A model generated the notes under the pieces. It saw only the letters and a program-made list of their open reading frames with translations. It was not told where the DNA came from and did no database searches. Positions 8,707-18,200 of a DNA stretch of 64,000 nucleotides are shown one piece after another. Position 1 is the stretch's first letter; each line of letters opens with the position of its first letter. A program made the translations under genes and the position numbers. This DNA comes from Ferdinandcohnia humi_A (GTDB lineage Bacteria > Bacillota > Bacilli > Bacillales > Bacillaceae_L), in contig JBLKRX010000017.1 in NCBI GenBank assembly GCA_047608075.1, positions 1 to 64,000 on the forward strand, read 5' to 3'.

Positions 8707-9816
8707 CTAATCCTGTATTAAATTTTCAGGGTTCAAGCACTTCAGTTCATCAATGACAAAGATGCCATCTTTACTAACTAGCACGTCATCAAAGTAAATT
8801 TCTCCACCGCCAAACTCTGCTTTTAATAATAATACTATATCCCAGTGGATAGAAGATTTATTTCCATTATCAGCTTCTTCATATGCTTCACCAAGAGCAA
8901 AGTGAATACTTCCGTTGATTTTTTCATCAAAACCAATATCATTCATAATCTGGTTGATATGAGGATTCAAACCGATCGCGAATTCACCAATGTATCTTGC
9001 ACCTTCATCACTATCTAATAATTCCACGAGTTTTTGATCCGGTGTGCAGTCGGAAACTTTCCCGTTTGTAAAATGTAATTCGATGTGGTCAAACGTTTGA
9101 CCACTATATATTGATTTTGTATTAAAGGTGATTCTACCATTTACAGAATCCCTTTTAGGTGCCGTATAGACTTCACCATCTGGTAAATTAATTTTTCCAT
9201 CACATTTGATTGCTGGCATGTCCTTAATTGAAAACTGTAGGTCGGTGTTTGGAGCAATAATGCGAACATCGTTTGTTTTATTCATGAGGTCCACCAATAC
9301 ATCCATTGCTGTAGATAACTTGCTGTAATCCATCGTACAAGTTTCATAGACAAAGTTCGTATAGGCCTCTGTACTCATCCCAGCTAGCTGTGCATATGCC
9401 TTTGTTGGATAATTTAATACAACCCATTTTTTCTTCATTTGTTCCTCATTTACCGCTTTGTACGCTTGTCTAAATGCATTTCTTTTGTCAGAAGGGATAT
9501 CAGCGTACTCCGATACATTATCTTCTCCTAAAATAAAGATAACAGCATCCATCTCTCTCATTTGTTCTAATTTAAATTTCGCATCTATATGGAATTGATC
9601 TTCTACCCCCAGCATCATCATTTTTCGAGTAATTTCGTAATCAGTCGCTTCAATAAAAACATGACCACCAGCTCTATAAATCTCTTCTATAAAGGGGATA
9701 AGAATGTCTGTATTCTTTATATCTAGTGCTTTAATTAAAACCTTTTCTCCTGTTTGAATATGAACAGAATACTCTACCACTGTTTTTGCAAGCTTTTGTA
9801 AGCGGAAATCTAACAT
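8707..9816 (-). CDS. M29-family aminopeptidase (AmpS-like)
   Basis: A 369-residue metallo-aminopeptidase of the thermophilic M29 family, cytoplasmic, which removes N-terminal residues from peptides using two metal ions. Family features include GEKVLI near the N-terminus, CDGKINLPDGEVYTAP, HIELHFTNGK and the metal-site region IHFALGEAYEEADNGNKSSIHWDI near the end. ATG 9816 (start MLDFRLQK) is chosen because GGAGGAG lies just upstream; an in-frame ATG at 9837 lies before that site. The gene stands alone and is divergent from the hybrid kinase. Confidence 0.88.
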   Translation of the reverse strand: MLDFRLQKLAKTVVEYSVHIQTGEKVLIKALDIKNTDILIPFIEEIYRAGGHVFIEATDYEITRKMMMLGVEDQFHIDAKFKLEQMREMDAVIFILGEDNVSEYADIPSDKRNAFRQAYKAVNEEQMKKKWVVLNYPTKAYAQLAGMSTEAYTNFVYETCTMDYSKLSTAMDVLVDLMNKTNDVRIIAPNTDLQFSIKDMPAIKCDGKINLPDGEVYTAPKRDSVNGRITFNTKSIYSGQTFDHIELHFTNGKVSDCTPDQKLVELLDSDEGARYIGEFAIGLNPHINQIMNDIGFDEKINGSIHFALGEAYEEADNGNKSSIHWDIVLLLKAEFGGGEIYFDDVLVSKDGIFVIDELKCLNPENLIQD

Positions 9817-9837
9817 AAAAGGCCTCTCCTCCAACAT

Positions 9838-10315
9838 GTCTCAAAAAGTATATAAATTTACTATAAATAATAAAGTTCCATTTGTCTTTAAGAATAATGT
9901 GAAGAATTCAACTATTTTGTAAGAATGGAATTTAGTACAGTTTTTGTAGAGAAGCTTTGATTCATCGATGTCTAACAGGTGTGTTGATAAAAAAAGATTA
10001 ACTCCTCTTTGTATAGCCTCACTCATGAATCCCTATCCTCTTTTAGTGAACATTAACTTACTTGATAAAACTGGCCCTTCGCTATATATAATCTATTAAG
10101 AAACATGAAGTTGGAATAGCTGTGTGGTAAAATATAACAGTTAGGAATAAGCACTACAATACTTATGAATAAGTAAAAAAGAACTCTCAATTAAAACATG
10201 GTAATAAACGAGTAATGAGTAACAAAAAAGGTATTGGGATAGATACTGCCTTATAATTGTTTGTATTTACATCTCATATAAGGTAAAAATGATAACATCA
10301 TATTTTTGTAGGTGA
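9838..10315. other. Divergent intergenic stretch
   Basis: A 61-codon open frame on the minus strand (10026 down to 9841) has a weak purine-rich stretch before its ATG but matches nothing recognised and is not called as a gene. The rest is AT-rich and should hold promoters for the aminopeptidase and the hybrid kinase. Confidence 0.35.
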
Positions 10316-13300
10316 ATGATGAATAGAAAATTAACGCTATGTTTATCCGGATTGATTTTTTTATTTACAATTTTGTATGTTGCTAATGTAAGTAATTGGA
10401 ATGACTCTGAACAGTCCAAAGCTCACGGTGGGATATTAAATTTAAGGAATGAGAGTTTCGAGCAAAATGAGGTAGTTAATCTAGATGGGGAATGGGAATT
10501 TTATCCTGGTATTTTGATTGAACCAGATGACGAGTCCTTTTCGTTTGATCCTTACCATGACCAAAAGCAAATCATTAAAGTTCCAGGTAAGTGGGATAAC
10601 CATATAGACAAAGAACAGCCATATGGAACGTACCGATTAGTCATCAATGTCCCTACGAATGGTAACTTTGGTGTAAAGGTGAATATGATTGGCTACGCTA
10701 GCAGGATGTTTGTGAATGGAAAGGAGATAGGAAATAGTGGTAACCCTTCTGACAAAGAGAGAGAGTATAGTTTCAGTAATTCAAGCTATACTGCTTTCGT
10801 TAGCAGTAAAACCAAGCAGCTTGAAATGGTCATACATGTATCAAGTTTAAAAGTCACAACTGGTGGGATTATTCGTTCCATCAAATTTGGTCCATCAGAG
10901 AACATATTAGCCAATAGGGACTTATATAAGATGTTTGACGCCATTGTCTTTTCTGGCTATCTCCTATTAGCAATTATGTATTGTGTTACGTTTATACAAC
11001 AACGGAGGAATATCTTTGAGTTATATTTTAGCATTTTCTGTTTGCTACAAGGTTTTTACATATCAGCTATTAATGAAAGATTAATACTATTGATTCTACC
11101 AGGAATAGGCGAAGACTTGTTGCTTAGGTTACAACTGATGACGATACATCTATCCGTGTTATTCTTTTTACTATTCATGTATAGTTTTTTTACGAAATAT
11201 GCCAATAAGAAAATCGTAACAGCCCTTTTCCTTTTGCTGTTAATACAGGCCTACTTATTAGGTCCTTTTCAACCAGTGAATTTATCGGACAAGTTTCCAT
11301 TACTTTATTTACAGGTTTATGTAGTTCTACTATTAGCTGTGGCCTATTGTTATATATTGTTCATTCTTATTCGAGCATTTCAAAGTAAGGTGGAAGGCTC
11401 AATTTATATAATCAATGTCGTTGTTTCTTTTGCTTGCTATGGAATACTGCTTGGAGTCAACTTGTTATTCGAAGTAGAATTTGGTGGAGCTCCACTCTTT
11501 TTATTTTTAGTAATGGTGATCAGTCTATCATCTCTCATTAGCTATCGCTCTCAAAAGGCTTTTAAAAAGGTAGATGAGCTTACAAAGGAGCTTCTACATT
11601 TAGACTCTCTTAAAGATGAGTTTCTTATTAAGACATCACATGAACTTAGAACACCTTTACATGTAATTCTTAATCTATCAAAATCAATTTTGGAGGGGCT
11701 AGCTGGACCGGTAAGGAAGGAACAACAAGAAAGTTTGCTACTTATCCATAATGTGGGTAGAAGGTTGGCAAAGATGGTTGAAAATCTACTAGATGCAGGG
11801 AATATTAAACGGGGAGAAATTCATAATTCGCCTTCACCCACCTCTCTTCAAGTGGTTGGGGATATAATGGCTGAAATGATATATTTACTTCCCAATCCCC
11901 AGTCTGTAAAACTGATTAACCGTACCAATCCCTCTCTACCGAAAATGTTTGTTGATGAGAATGGGTTTAAGCAAATCCTATTTAACCTGATCTATAATAG
12001 TATTAAATATACGGAATTTGGTGAAATAACTGTTTCAGCAGAAGTAAAGGATAACAAAATGCATATATCCGTGACTGATACCGGAATAGGGATAGAAGAA
12101 AATTTAACACGCATCTTTTCCTCTTTTTATCAAGTTGATAGTCGCTTTGGAAACAAGAGAGAAGGTCTAGGTCTAGGTCTTAGTATTACGAAAGAGCTGG
12201 TAGAACGTTCTGGAGGAAGTATTTCTGTTACCTCAAAACTAGGGAAAGGCTCATGTTTTACATTTACGCTTCCATTGGCAGAAGAAGGGGAGCTGGAAAA
12301 TGAGCGGGTTTGTACCAATTCATTTGCTACTCAAAAAGAGGACACGTTACAAACATCAACGGTACAATATGATTTTCCAAAAGTAGTAGAAGGTGAGAAA
12401 GACTACACTATTCTAGTAGTAGATGATGAGTTTGCCAATTTAAAAATCCTAATGGATATGATAATTTCGCTAGATTATACAGTAATTGCAGTGGATAACG
12501 GGGCTTCAGCCTTACAAGTGATAAACGATAGAAAGATAGATTTGGTTATCCTAGACTTAATGATGCCAGAAATGACAGGGTTTGATGTTTGTAAAGTATT
12601 GCGAGCGGAGTTTGATTTATTTGAACTCCCCGTAATAGTACTAACAGCTGCAGGTCAAGTTTCTGATTTAATTCACTCTTTGAAAATGGGGGCAAATGAA
12701 TTTTTGCAAAAACCAATTATGATAGATGAATTAAAAGCCCGTCTTGAATTTTTATTATTAATGAGGACGTCTTCCAAGGAAGCCGTGGTCCATGAGCTAA
12801 ACATGTATTATTCCCAAATAAAGCCGCACTTTCTATATAATACGCTCAATACAATTATTGGTCTTACCTATACAGATACTGAAACTACTAGAGAAGCACT
12901 CGTCCATTTAGCTACCTATTTTCGAGCAAAATTAGATATTAATAGTTATCGTTCCTTCGTTACGCTTGATGATGAAGTAGAGCTGGTTAAATCGTATCTA
13001 GAAATTGAAAAGATCCGGTTTGGTGACAAATTAAGGATTGTGTATGACATTGATGATACAATTGAGGCTCAGCTCCCTTCCATGACCATTCAACCACTTA
13101 TTGAAAATGCAGTGCACCATGGGGTTGGAAGGAAGGAAAATGGAGGGATTGTTAAACTTTCCATAAATAAGGTCGGGGATGATGTGAAAATAGTCATTGA
13201 AGATAATGGAATAGGGATTCCAAAACAAAAGCAGGTAGAATTATTGAATGGAAGAAATTCAAGAATTGGTTTTACAAATCCTTTTAAAAAGCTAAAGCTA

Positions 13301-13384
13301 ATCAAGAAAGCTTCCTTTTCATTAGAAAGTGAAGAGGGAATTGGAACTAAAATTACAATAATATTACCGGGAGCAAGTGAATGA
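10316..13384 (+). CDS. Hybrid sensor kinase with two kinase modules (7TMR-DISM, HisKA, REC, LytS-like)
   Basis: A 1022-residue sensor. Domain order: N-terminal helix; extracellular 7TMR-DISM ligand-binding region (about 45-190, LDGEWEFYPG); seven membrane helices (about 205-410); HisKA with His442 (TSHELRTP) and a HATPase (G2 GLGLGLSI); a receiver (about 700-815) with Asp747 in LVILDLMMPEMTG; then a second kinase of the LytS/YesM type with His838 in IKPHFLYN and its own HATPase (LIENAVHHG, EDNGIGIP). Two kinase families in one chain is unusual and suggests an internal relay ending in the LytS-like module. It overlaps the next regulator gene by 4 nt (ATGA), so that is its likely partner. Confidence 0.9.
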   Translation: MMNRKLTLCLSGLIFLFTILYVANVSNWNDSEQSKAHGGILNLRNESFEQNEVVNLDGEWEFYPGILIEPDDESFSFDPYHDQKQIIKVPGKWDNHIDKEQPYGTYRLVINVPTNGNFGVKVNMIGYASRMFVNGKEIGNSGNPSDKEREYSFSNSSYTAFVSSKTKQLEMVIHVSSLKVTTGGIIRSIKFGPSENILANRDLYKMFDAIVFSGYLLLAIMYCVTFIQQRRNIFELYFSIFCLLQGFYISAINERLILLILPGIGEDLLLRLQLMTIHLSVLFFLLFMYSFFTKYANKKIVTALFLLLLIQAYLLGPFQPVNLSDKFPLLYLQVYVVLLLAVAYCYILFILIRAFQSKVEGSIYIINVVVSFACYGILLGVNLLFEVEFGGAPLFLFLVMVISLSSLISYRSQKAFKKVDELTKELLHLDSLKDEFLIKTSHELRTPLHVILNLSKSILEGLAGPVRKEQQESLLLIHNVGRRLAKMVENLLDAGNIKRGEIHNSPSPTSLQVVGDIMAEMIYLLPNPQSVKLINRTNPSLPKMFVDENGFKQILFNLIYNSIKYTEFGEITVSAEVKDNKMHISVTDTGIGIEENLTRIFSSFYQVDSRFGNKREGLGLGLSITKELVERSGGSISVTSKLGKGSCFTFTLPLAEEGELENERVCTNSFATQKEDTLQTSTVQYDFPKVVEGEKDYTILVVDDEFANLKILMDMIISLDYTVIAVDNGASALQVINDRKIDLVILDLMMPEMTGFDVCKVLRAEFDLFELPVIVLTAAGQVSDLIHSLKMGANEFLQKPIMIDELKARLEFLLLMRTSSKEAVVHELNMYYSQIKPHFLYNTLNTIIGLTYTDTETTREALVHLATYFRAKLDINSYRSFVTLDDEVELVKSYLEIEKIRFGDKLRIVYDIDDTIEAQLPSMTIQPLIENAVHHGVGRKENGGIVKLSINKVGDDVKIVIEDNGIGIPKQKQVELLNGRNSRIGFTNPFKKLKLIKKASFSLESEEGIGTKITIILPGASE

Positions 13385-14496
13385 TTAGGGTAAGTATATT
13401 GGATGATGAAGTCTATGCAGTCAATGTTCTTAAGAAGATGGTAGAATTGCTTGATAATGTTGTGATTGTTGAGGTATTTACAAATCCCTATAAAGCGTTG
13501 GAACAACTTCCTCATCTTCAAGTAGATGTTCTTTTGCTTGACATAGATTTAGGGGAGAGGCATGGAATTGAGCTAGCGGAGTTGTTGAGCCGAGAGATAA
13601 GTAATATGGAAATCATTTTCGTAACTGCCTATCCGCAATTTGCGTTGGATGCTTTTGAGGTAAGTGCCATCGATTATCTTCTGAAGCCGGTACGAATGAA
13701 TCGCCTTCAGAAAGCAATTGCAAAGGCGAAGGAAAAAGTTGAGATGTATAGGAAAGTGAACTCTACCGATTCAAATAAGACCCCTTTATTTATCTATGCA
13801 ATGGGGAGCTTTCGCTTAGTGGACGCGATAGGGAATGAAGTTTTGTGGCGCACAAAAAAGGTGAAGGAATTATTTGTTTTCTTATGGCATTTTCGAGATA
13901 AGCCGGTACATAAATCAAAGGTAATTGAAGAACTTTGGCCTGAAATGAGGTCAGATAAGGCGATTACACTTCTCCATACTACAGTCTATCAACTTCGAAA
14001 GACCTTAAAAGGAACTGGAATACATAGAAATCCCATAAGGTTAAATAATGGACATTACCAATTGCTACTCTCGTTCAATAGTGATATCTCCGTTATTCAA
14101 GAACATCTTCAAGGAAAAGACTTGTGCCAATCAACGGTCGAAAAATTATTAAACCTATACGTGGGAGATTATTTAGCTGAAGACGATTACCCTTGGGCTG
14201 TATTGGAGAGGGAACAGATAAAAAAATCGATTTTACATGTACTTGAAGCATTTGTAGAAGAAAATATTCATAATGAAGCTTTTCGTTTTATTGTAGAGAA
14301 ATGCTTGGAAAAAATGCTGAGTCTAGATTTGTATAATGAAGATTATATGTTCAAACTAATGGAGTTTTATATCTTCATAAATAATTCTCAAAAACTGAAA
14401 AGATTATATAGTAAAGTTCAAGACATTTGTCATAACGACTTGGGAATTGATATTCCTACACCTATTAAAAACTTATATAATTCACATAAAAACTAA
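13381..14496 (+). CDS. Response regulator with SARP-type BTAD output domain
   Basis: A 371-residue regulator. The receiver (about 1-120) carries the Asp in DVLLLDIDLGERHG and Lys in YLLKPVRMNRLQ. Then comes a winged-helix region (about 140-220; MGSFRLVD, ELFVFLWHF, HTTVYQLRKTLKGTG) followed by a helical bacterial transcriptional activator domain (about 230-371; YLAEDDYPWAVLEREQIKK). SARP/BTAD proteins bind direct repeats about one helical turn apart near the -35 position. TGTTCA repeats 11 bp apart stand before the next gene, the sortase, so sortase/adhesin control is the likely job (inference). Overlaps the kinase gene by 4 nt. Confidence 0.9.
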   Translation: MIRVSILDDEVYAVNVLKKMVELLDNVVIVEVFTNPYKALEQLPHLQVDVLLLDIDLGERHGIELAELLSREISNMEIIFVTAYPQFALDAFEVSAIDYLLKPVRMNRLQKAIAKAKEKVEMYRKVNSTDSNKTPLFIYAMGSFRLVDAIGNEVLWRTKKVKELFVFLWHFRDKPVHKSKVIEELWPEMRSDKAITLLHTTVYQLRKTLKGTGIHRNPIRLNNGHYQLLLSFNSDISVIQEHLQGKDLCQSTVEKLLNLYVGDYLAEDDYPWAVLEREQIKKSILHVLEAFVEENIHNEAFRFIVEKCLEKMLSLDLYNEDYMFKLMEFYIFINNSQKLKRLYSKVQDICHNDLGIDIPTPIKNLYNSHKN

Positions 14497-14497
14497 G

Positions 14498-14542
14498 CGA
14501 AACCCGTTTTTTCTAGTAGTCTAGGAAAAAGCGGGTTTTTCC
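14498..14542 (+). terminator. Terminator after the kinase/regulator pair
   Basis: A long stem (AAACCCGTTTTTTCTAG against CTAGGAAAAAGCGGGTTT, with minor mismatches) around a TAGT loop, ending in TTTTT. It begins just after the regulator stop codon. Confidence 0.85.
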
Positions 14543-14556
14543 TTATGCTGGAAAAA

Positions 14557-14590
14557 TGTTCAAAATTTGTTCAGAATGAATGATTAAAAT
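14557..14590 (+). promoter_or_regulatory. TGTTCA direct repeats and -10 of the sortase/adhesin operon
   Basis: TGTTCA occurs at 14557-14562 and 14568-14573, exactly 11 bp apart. A -10-like TAAAAT (14585-14590) follows 11 bp after the second copy, and no good -35 hexamer is present. Direct repeats at one helical turn taking the place of a -35 are the known layout of SARP-activated promoters. A SARP-type regulator is encoded immediately upstream. The same layout recurs at 19517-19550. Confidence 0.5.
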
Positions 14591-14663
14591 TTACTGAGGT
14601 ATATAGTAACTTAACTCAATACCAAATAGACTCTCATAAAAAGGGGGAATATGTTCAACTAAA

Positions 14664-15278
14664 ATGAAGATACAGACGAATCTATTTAGGGTAGTGCTAG
14701 GGTTGACTCTTCTTAGTAGCGGCATATTATTGATCGTACAACCTCAACTTGAGAAAAGAGAATTTGAAAAAGAACAAGAAAAACTAGTAGCGGCATTCAA
14801 AGAAATAGCTACTATACATGAGGATTCTGAACCGATACAAAAGGGGGAAGATCATTCTTCGTTATCTGGTGTACGAGGTATTCTTATCATCCCTAAAATT
14901 GATGTAGAAATGCTTATTTTCGAAGGCGTAGGTGACTCTTCCTTACGCAATGGTGTAGGGATGATTGAGCCCGATAAGGAGATAGGCGTTCATAACATTG
15001 GTTTGGCAGGACATCGTGGCGTACAATTTGGCAAACAATTTAATCGATTGGATGAGTTAGTAGTCAACGATGAGATTCATATTACACAAGGAACAACTAA
15101 ATATACATTTATTGTTAAAGAAAAATTTGTTGTCGATAGGACCAGAGTTGATGTTCTTGAAGAAATGGATACAGCTTATCTTACGTTGGTAACTTGTACG
15201 CCAATTGGTGTGAAAAACCCAAAGGATCGATTAATTGTACAGGCAATATTAAAAAGTAAGGATAAGGAGAAAATATGA
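14664..15278 (+). CDS. Class D-like sortase
   Basis: A 204-residue transpeptidase that attaches LPXTG-type proteins to the cell wall. An N-terminal signal anchor (about residues 8-25) precedes the sortase domain. The catalytic set is complete: His117 (LAGHRG), Cys178 (TLVTCTP) and Arg189 (KDRLIVQ). Size and the TLVTC signature fit class D, though the class is not certain. The ATG at 14664 is 16 nt from the AAGGGGGA box and no better start exists. The stop overlaps the adhesin start by 4 nt, so that protein is its obvious substrate. A decayed copy of the promoter and first codons lies at 19510-19700. Confidence 0.88.
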   Translation: MKIQTNLFRVVLGLTLLSSGILLIVQPQLEKREFEKEQEKLVAAFKEIATIHEDSEPIQKGEDHSSLSGVRGILIIPKIDVEMLIFEGVGDSSLRNGVGMIEPDKEIGVHNIGLAGHRGVQFGKQFNRLDELVVNDEIHITQGTTKYTFIVKEKFVVDRTRVDVLEEMDTAYLTLVTCTPIGVKNPKDRLIVQAILKSKDKEKI

Positions 15279-18200
15279 AGAAACTTGGTTTTTTAGCGAT
15301 AATGGTCACCCTCATTCTTCAAAGCTTTTTAAGTCCAATAGGAGCTTATGCTAATAGTAAGCATACTTTTTTATTAAGCAATGAAGTAATTGAAGAAAAC
15401 CCAGTAGATCCTGCCCAGGTAATTGTTACCTATGATTGGGTGTTCACAGGGAATTCTAGTGAAGAAGAAAAAGTCTATTTTTATCTGCTTCCCAAAACTA
15501 TTGAGGTAGTGAATGAACAAATAGGAACGCTTTCTGCAGCGAATAAACAAATAGGAAGTTTTATAGTTAGCTCAAAAGGTATCACAGTTACCGTTTTTCC
15601 TAACACGGTAGAGGAAACAGGATCATTTCAATTCAATGCCATAAAAAAAGGAACCCAAAATAAGTCCTTAACAGAAGAGGATCAAATGAAGGAGAAAACA
15701 GAATACACTGATTCCTCATCTGCAGATTCAGGGCTACCTAAAACAGTTATAGCTGAAGACCCACTTATTAATGGGGGTAATGGAGTCGATTCTGAAGAGG
15801 AGACTGGCAAGCAAATCATTGAGGAGAATATATTAACAAACGCCACCCTTTCCTATGAAAATCGAAGTGGGGAGAAGGTTGATGAAGTAGATCTAGAAAG
15901 TATAATCAGCGTTACATATGAGTGGGAGCTTCCAAATGGTCATCCTTATAAAGAGGGGGCAACTTTCGAATTTGATTTACCACAGGAATTAAAAGTATAT
16001 GAAACAATTACAAACCAAGACATTTTATACAATAATAATCCGATTGGAACCTTCTCTGTAGATAATAATGGTCGAGTAACTATGGTTTTTAATGGTTTTA
16101 TCCAATCCCATTCAAATATTCGGGGCACTCTTGAGGTACTTAGCTCTATTCGGGAGACAATTGTTGTAACAGAGGATCGTAAGGTGGAGGTAACACCTAT
16201 TGAAGGTCACGCAACATCCACTATACCAATTGCCTTTACCCCAAAGGGGAATACAATAGATAAGAAAGGTATTCCTGATAAAGGGTATAACGCAAAAAAC
16301 ATCTATTGGACGATTGATTTCAACAAACATCTAGAGGATATTCAAAACGCTGTTTTAACCGATCCTCTCCTTGAAGGACAAGCATTACAGCCTGGTTCTA
16401 TCAAAATCTACGAGCTGTATACAAAAATGGATGGTTCTGTAGAACAAGGTAGGGAAATCACTGCTAGTATTGGAAAGACGAAGGACGGAAAAGACTTTAA
16501 AATTCAATTCGGTAATATAAAGTCCGCCTACCGTGTAACTTTTGTTACTGACATTACTAATCCTGATGGGACCATATATGAAAACACAGCTACCCTTTCA
16601 GGTGATACTATTGATGCTGTAAATGCAAGTGCATCTGTTGAGGTGAAAAGGGGAGTGCCACTAGCTAAGATATCGAAAGGGTATAGTGGTCCTACTCAAA
16701 CCATTACATGGGAAATTAATTTCAACTACAACGAAAAAACAATTTCAGCAACTGAGTCTGTTTTAACAGACCTTTTTACTGATACACAGGAATTTGTTAA
16801 TGGCTCATTAAAAGTGGAAAAAGTGACCATTGGTGACGATGGTAGTGAGTCAGCAAGTGAAGAAATATCAGAAGACAAATACAGTTTTACTTTTGCAACA
16901 GCTGAAAAGAAAACAGGGTTTATCCTCCAATTTAAGGAGAATATCCAAGAGGCATATAAAATTACCTATCAAACAAAGGCAAAGGATCGTGTTTTTGATC
17001 AAGAAACGATTACAAACACAGTCCAATATGGTAATCAAACAAAAACGGCTACAAGAACTATCAATCAGCAAATTTTATCCAAGTTTCACGGAACACCCAA
17101 CTACAAAGAGAAAGAAATCTCATGGACAGTTGAATTTAATAAAGACAACTATCCTATGAAAAACGTTGTTTTAACGGATACCTTTCCTAATAAAGGGTTA
17201 ACGTTGCTAGAAGATACTCTAAAAATTTGGCATGATTCCACTTTGTTGGTGTATGGTCAAGATTATGAGTTGGATACAGACAGTTTTAATGTCACTTTTA
17301 AAAGAGACATAACCTCCAAAGTGAAAATGGAGTATATAACCAAATTCGATTTTGAAGTTCGTGCCGATTTAAGTAAAAAGTATTTAGAAAATCATGTTCA
17401 CCTTACGTGGAAAGATGAATTCGGCAAAGAATTGGTGAAAAATACAACTTCCAGATTTACTCCAGACACCTACACACAGTCAAATGGATTTAAAAATGGG
17501 TCCTATAATGCTATCACGAAGGAGATAACCTGGAATGTTGGCATTAATTACAATCTTAAAGAGATAAGTGAAGCATCTGTAGAGGATTTCATTAGTGAGG
17601 GACAAGCTTTAGTAGAGGACTCTTTGGTAGTAAAAGAGATGTTACTAACAGGGAATCCTAATGGAATTGAAGTAAAAGAGCTTAAAGAAAATCTTGATTA
17701 TACAATCGAGCTAAATCCTGATGGAAAAAAGGGATTTAAGGTTATTTTCAAAGAAAAGATAAACTCTCCATACTTACTTTCTTATAAGACAAGTCTTGAA
17801 GGAGAGTTGATAAAGAAAGAATACCAAAACAAGGCCACTTTGTACGATAAGGAAACCATACTGACAGACCTTTTTGCAAAAGTATCCGTTACGCATGGTG
17901 GGGAATTTACGGATAAGACTGGAGAACAAAATGGAAAAATGATTAATTGGGAAGTGAATATTAACTTCAGCCAGTCAAAAATTTCCAATGTCAAAATTCT
18001 TGATAAACCAACTAAAAATCAAAAGCTTCTTAAAGGATCATTCCATCTTTTTTCTACCTCAGTAGCAATGGATGGAACTGTTACAAAGTCTGAGGAAGTT
18101 AGTCCAGATGAATATGAAGTTAAGATCAACATAACGGAGGATGGGCAAGAGACATTTGAACTTGTCTTTAATAAGGATATTGAGAAACCATATATCCTAG

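Noticed and set aside
9841..10026. 61-codon minus-strand ORF next to the aminopeptidase
   Set aside because: Weak upstream purines only, no recognised family and ordinary AT-rich composition.
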